Assembly: GCA_013398055.1 (NCBI GenBank)
Contig: VZRS01002396.1
Location: 69,894 to 133,893, forward strand
DNA length: 64,000 nt
Reading direction: 5' to 3'
Origin: Ifrita kowaldi
Lineage: Eukaryota; Chordata; Aves; Passeriformes; Cinclosomatidae
Both the position numbers and the translations under genes were made by a program. Shown one piece after another: positions 59,586-64,000 of this stretch (within the stretch, counting starts at the first letter, position 1; each line of letters starts with the position of its first letter). Under the pieces are notes generated by a model. It saw nothing but the letters and a program-made list of their open reading frames with translations. It searched no databases and had not been told where the DNA came from.

Positions 59586-62500
59586 GAGGTTAGAGTATGT
59601 GGCTGTTTAAACGATCAAATACTGGTGGTGCTGAAAGGAGTGTGTGTCTCCTTTGTTGTCACAGTACTGAAAATTTGCCTAGGGGCTCGTAGATGGCCAT
59701 CTAAATGATGTGGTAAGATTTTCAAAATCAGAAACTGCTCAATACTTGAGAAAATTTATTTACCTTGGACTCATTCCTAAAAATGTTTTTGAAAATAGAA
59801 TGAAATGCCAGAATGAAAGAAGTACATTTTGTGTAGCTGTGGATTGGTAGAAACTCTGGCTGCTGATGTAGAAATATTAGAAGGCAAGGGAGACCTGAGG
59901 CAATGTGTGCTGAACTCTTGCAAGTCATGAAGAATAGTGTTATATACACATAAATGCAGAGAACATGCAGTTGTGCAAGGCACTGTGGATATGGAGGCCC
60001 GAAACACTGGTGAATGTGACAGGATTTAATTAAACTTTTCAAACTCTACAAATAAAATGCTCAACACAAGTTTGATGCTGCAGTCCCAACACTTGTGGTT
60101 GGTTTTGGTTTGTATCTCACAGGGATGCACTTGAAGGTCGATGGAAGACTGAAATATTTAGTGAGAAGCTACAGAATAAGACTGTAGGGAGAATCCCTTT
60201 CCACTGTCTCCTACATCTCCTTGGCTACTAGTTGCTCATGCTATAGGAAAGGTGTGTTCTTAACTTATTTACTCTTTTGGTACAACTAATTTTGTTTAAA
60301 TACATGTGAAAATATAAAGAGCTGAGATTTGCCCATCTTATTTGCAAAATTCACCTCTTTTGTCACTGTTACTCTAATTCAAATTAAAATTTGATTAATG
60401 AATTTGGTAAGGTGGATTTATCATACTTGCAGGAGTTTGGATGTGTGACGATTATGTTTACAATGCTAATAACATACGTTTTTTAAGACATCTCACTTCT
60501 TTGGTATTTTTTCTGTGCACTAATCTTAAAATTCCTAGAGTACAATTAAACATAATACACTTCAGCTCCAGAAAAAAGCACAACAGAGATAATGTAATAC
60601 ATCTACTGTTATAGTTCTGGCTTCTCTCATTACAGCATCAGATTGAAATGAGAGAGAAAAAAGTTGATATTCTGGTGGAATATAGACATATTCTTACTTT
60701 CTCTTTACATTAAAACCTTTGATGTGTTCCTTAACATTTCTCAGTTATGTTCCTTGCTGGAATGTGTCACCACCAGAAAGTGACATCATTACTGAGTGAA
60801 AGTCAGAAGCATTTGTTGAACAGTTTAGTGGACTAACAGGACCTCATCTGTTATGGCACTGGAGGAGTACTGCCATAAACTAAAATGCACCGCTAAGTAA
60901 CGGACAGTTTTTGGTTCATGCTCATTATCTTTATAGTGAAGTAAGGATTAAAACTGAAAACATCCTATACCCTTGCTTTCTAAGCAAGAAATAAGAAAAC
61001 CCCAACAGAAATAAGACTGTATTTTTTCTTGGGGGTTTGTTTTTGGTTTGGGGTGGTTGGTTTTTTTAAATATATTTCTGTATAGGACTGCCTAGTTCAA
61101 CAAGGACTCAGTTGACTATTTTTAACCAAGGCCCCATTAAAATGGATTTCACTCTGGGTCAGCTAGAGTTTAAGAAGTTCAGGAAGAGCACAGAAGAAAT
61201 ATTTTCGTGTGTACTTTCAGCATGCCTCTTGCAGGAGCTCTGCAGCCAGCAAGCTATTGTGTGCAGATGGCCAGATCTCTTGGACGGACCCAGATAAGGG
61301 TCAGGGACAGGGAACGTTGTTGTTAATGGCAGGAAACCTATTATTATCAGTCAAAACTGAAAAATATGTACAGGTCTCCAGAGAGAACAAGGAGGTAAAA
61401 GTAGCATCACATTCATTAAAAAGCATTCATCCTCTGCTTGTTTCCTGCTTAAATGTGTGAAAGTGTTAAGATCCTTTCTCTTGTTTTCTCCAGTGTATTT
61501 TGCTAACTTGAACAGACTCCAAATTATTGTTTTCCTATGTCCTCATGATTCTTCTTTACCGTCAGAAATTCCACGAAAAATCAAACACAAAAAGACAAAG
61601 GGAGAAGATAAATCCTATCTTCTCACAGCTTTCTTCAATTTCTGAAAGAATATGTGCCTATGTAATGAGTTTCCTTAAAGTGAAGGGAACTTTCATTTCT
61701 TTAGCGTATATTTGCAGGGGGTGAGAAGAGGACTGTGGAGCAATCTGTGGCTACAAGTGTCCGGAATGAAAAAAAAAGAATTGAATAAGAGCAGCTTAAA
61801 TTCATAGAAATCACTGAGTTTTAGATTTCATTCTTGACTAGGATCCACTAAACTGAGAATGTGTTCCTTTTTTTATTTGGTTGAGGCATGAAGTTGTTTT
61901 GCTGGAGTTTTTACTTATGCCTCAGTAAGACAGTGAAATGATTCAGGCTGGAATAAGCATTGTCCACAACTGCACAGCACCAGCTCTCACAGTGCAGTTC
62001 ACTTATCTTAGGAAATCTGGAATTTGGATAATCAATAGATATTTGCAGCTCTTATTTCCTTCAAGATACTGATTGTAGGTATTGCTATAGAGACAATGTT
62101 TGAAATATTTCAGTATTGGGGATTTTAAAGAATAATTTTGCTGTATATATTGAATCTCTGTCTAAAGATTTGGGTTTTTAAGTACGTAAGATAGTAGCTA
62201 TTTTAAGATTTAGTGTGAAATGTTCTACAGTCACAATCATCTTTTGATTTGTGTTCAGATAATAAGAGAAAGATCCCTTTTCTTTGTAAAAAAGAGGAAA
62301 TATTAAGGCTAAATACAATTGACCAGATTATTATTTAAATCTCAACTTCTGGTGTCTTGGAAATCTTGGGTTAACAAAGGACCAGCAGGCACCAGTGCAC
62401 TTTAGAGCAGCCTTCAGATGCCTCTGAAATAGGCAATGTCAATATTTGGAATAACACATTTAATTTCCGTAAATCATGTTGTTTGGCTGTGCAAGTTGGG

Positions 62501-63490
62501 TAGCACTAAGGGTTTGTCTAATATTCAGCTTGGTAGTCAGAGTGATCCCATTTTGTGGCTCAGGCTTTGTTTAGGTCTGGTATGGCAAGAGATGTAGCAA
62601 TGCCACTGCAGAGCCTGGTGCCTTCCATGCCAGGCCTGAGCAGTCCTATCTGCTAGAAATAGAGTCATGGGAACAGCACTGTTGTGTTATTCCTTTGTTT
62701 TGTATGAACTACAGATTGTGTCTGTTCAGAATTTTTCTGACAAAATGAGTAAATTCACTGAAATGGAATTGTTGCCAAGAAGCTCGCTGAGGCTCAGGCT
62801 ATAGGGGTTTGAGTTTAGGAAAAAGAAAGTCCTTTGACATTCCAAATCTTATCCTTTCTCTTTTTTCCATTCTACTACTGAAATGCAGCTTTCACTTGGA
62901 TGAAGGAGGTGAAAAACTAATGGAAACATTTCAAAAGGATGGAAAGCAAACCTGTTCTTCCCAGCCAATCTGTTCTGCTGTATACACTCAGTCTGTGGAC
63001 ACTCTTCCCTCCAAATTTTCAACTCTTTTTGTGGTAAGGAAAAATGTTTGAGTTCTTAAACGCTGACAGGTTAGGAAAACTGTTTCCCTTGCAGCTCCCC
63101 CCATGACTGTGCAGCCCTTGTTGGAGGGTCAATGTTGCTGGGATGGCAGCCAGAACTGCGGCAATTCAGAGGGGCTCTGCTGCAGTGACCTGGTGAAGGA
63201 GCTGATCTGAGATGCCTTTGTTTGGCTGTCATCAATGTGCCGTTGTTTGCATGGATAATTGCCCAGTTAATCCTAAGTGGTGGGATAATTATAAAAAGCT
63301 CATGTCCAGTGTAAAGAGGAAACAATATACTTTGTTTATCTTTCCTAGGCATGAACTTCCCTTCTGTCAGCCTTCTAGGGACAGGCCAGTAATTTTTTGC
63401 TGGCAGAGAATATGGGGTGACAAATTAACATAAGGGGCAAGGGATCAAAACCTAATCTCCCTTATTATTCAGGTGAAATCCCTGGTTTTA

Positions 63491-63893
63491 GGGCCTAATT
63501 GAAAGGCTGAGAGAATTGGGTTTTTTCAGCCTGTATAAGAAAAGGCTTTGGGGTGACCTAGTTGCAGCCTCCCAGTACCTGAAGGAAGCCTACAAGAAAG
63601 ATGGGATGTTTTACGAGAGCATGTAGTGACAGAACAGCGGTGAATGGATTCAGACTGAAAGAGGGTAGGTTTAGATTAGATATATGGAAGGAATTCTTTA
63701 CTCAGAGGGTGGTGAGACATTGGACCAGGTTGCCCAGAGAAGTTGAGGCTGTCCTATCTGCAGAAGGTCTGGTTGGATAACGCTCTGAGCAACCTGGTCT
63801 AGTGAAAGGTATCCCTATACATGCCAGGGGGGTTGGAACTAGATGATCTTTATGGTTCCCTTCCAATCCAGGCTATTCTATGATTTTATGCTT
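63491..63893 (+). mobile_element. CR1 LINE 3' fragment, about 400 bp
   Basis: The blocks GTGACCTAGTTGCAGCCTCC, GGAAGGAATTCTTTACTCAG, GGTTGCCCAGAGAAGTTGAG and GGTTGGAACTAGATGATCTT end in ATTCTATGATTTTATG, the 8-bp CR1 tail repeat. This is the most complete CR1 3' end in the window. Confidence 0.88.
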
Positions 63894-64000
63894 ACTCCAA
63901 AGTAGATCATGTCCTATAGCTACAGCTGTTCAGCTGGTTTTTCTAACTTGGAAACAAATAGTTTCAAAAGTTTATGCTTTAAAAAGGCTTTTCTCAGTTC

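Larger units (their letters stand above)
55731..63490. other. Gene-poor intergenic region
   Basis: 7.8 kb with no recognised gene. It holds a CR1 3' end at about 56478-56545, a perfect hairpin at 59560-59585 and an exon-like block at 62889-63033. One 152-codon open frame at 57296-57754 shows no family features. Confidence 0.55.

Noticed and set aside
38706..64000. BBOX1, the next gene expected from human synteny
   Set aside because: I looked for recognisable gamma-butyrobetaine hydroxylase motifs on the minus strand and saw none. The gene probably lies beyond the window; a TBLASTN search would settle it.
1..64000. tRNA, rRNA, snRNA or known miRNA genes
   Set aside because: No A/B-box pairs with cloverleaf arms, no U6/U1-like blocks and no long miRNA-type hairpins were recognised by eye.

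Overview
This is vertebrate nuclear DNA, almost certainly from a bird. It has AT-rich introns and intergenic sequence, short multi-exon genes, CR1-type LINE 3' ends, and LTRs of the kind that litter avian, perhaps songbird, genomes. Two protein-coding genes are recognisable, both on the + strand and head-to-tail: the 3' two-thirds of LGR4 (R-spondin receptor) and the whole of CCDC34 (coiled-coil domain containing 34). The human pair has the same order and relative orientation on 11p14.1, so this looks like a conserved syntenic block rather than a rearrangement.

Layout. 1-400: end of an LGR4 intron, with a small tandem duplication. 401-9879: the last eight coding exons of LGR4 (626 residues): leucine-rich repeats, the cysteine hinge, then one large exon carrying the whole 7TM domain and cytoplasmic tail. 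9880 to about 11.6 kb: LGR4 3' UTR with several poly(A) signals. 11.6-18.0 kb: AT-rich intergenic DNA with one exon-like block and a near-perfect palindrome. 18.03-18.7 kb: a GC-rich CpG-island promoter that also contains CCDC34 exon 1. 18417-38705: six coding exons of CCDC34 (316 residues from the chosen ATG), with an 11.4-kb third intron that holds a solo LTR. 38.7-64 kb: no recognised gene. It contains a decayed CR1 of about 1 kb, a pair of related LTRs nested one inside the other, another LTR beside a 166-base assembly gap that seems to split a CR1, and two further CR1 3' fragments.

Gene function. LGR4 acts in Wnt/beta-catenin signalling at the plasma membrane. CCDC34 encodes a charged coiled-coil protein linked to sperm flagella and cell proliferation. 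Nothing in the sequence suggests they work together; they are neighbours by synteny.

The best-supported structural discovery is at 51.5-52.96 kb. An LTR of about 738 bp (flanked by ATTGT) was interrupted by a second, related LTR of 715 bp (flanked by GCTGT), and both target-site duplications are still intact. I did not find an unmistakably new biological system. The other leads are modest: a possible N-terminal extension of CCDC34, two exon-like blocks with good splice sites, several perfect inverted repeats, and homeodomain-site-rich intronic blocks in LGR4.
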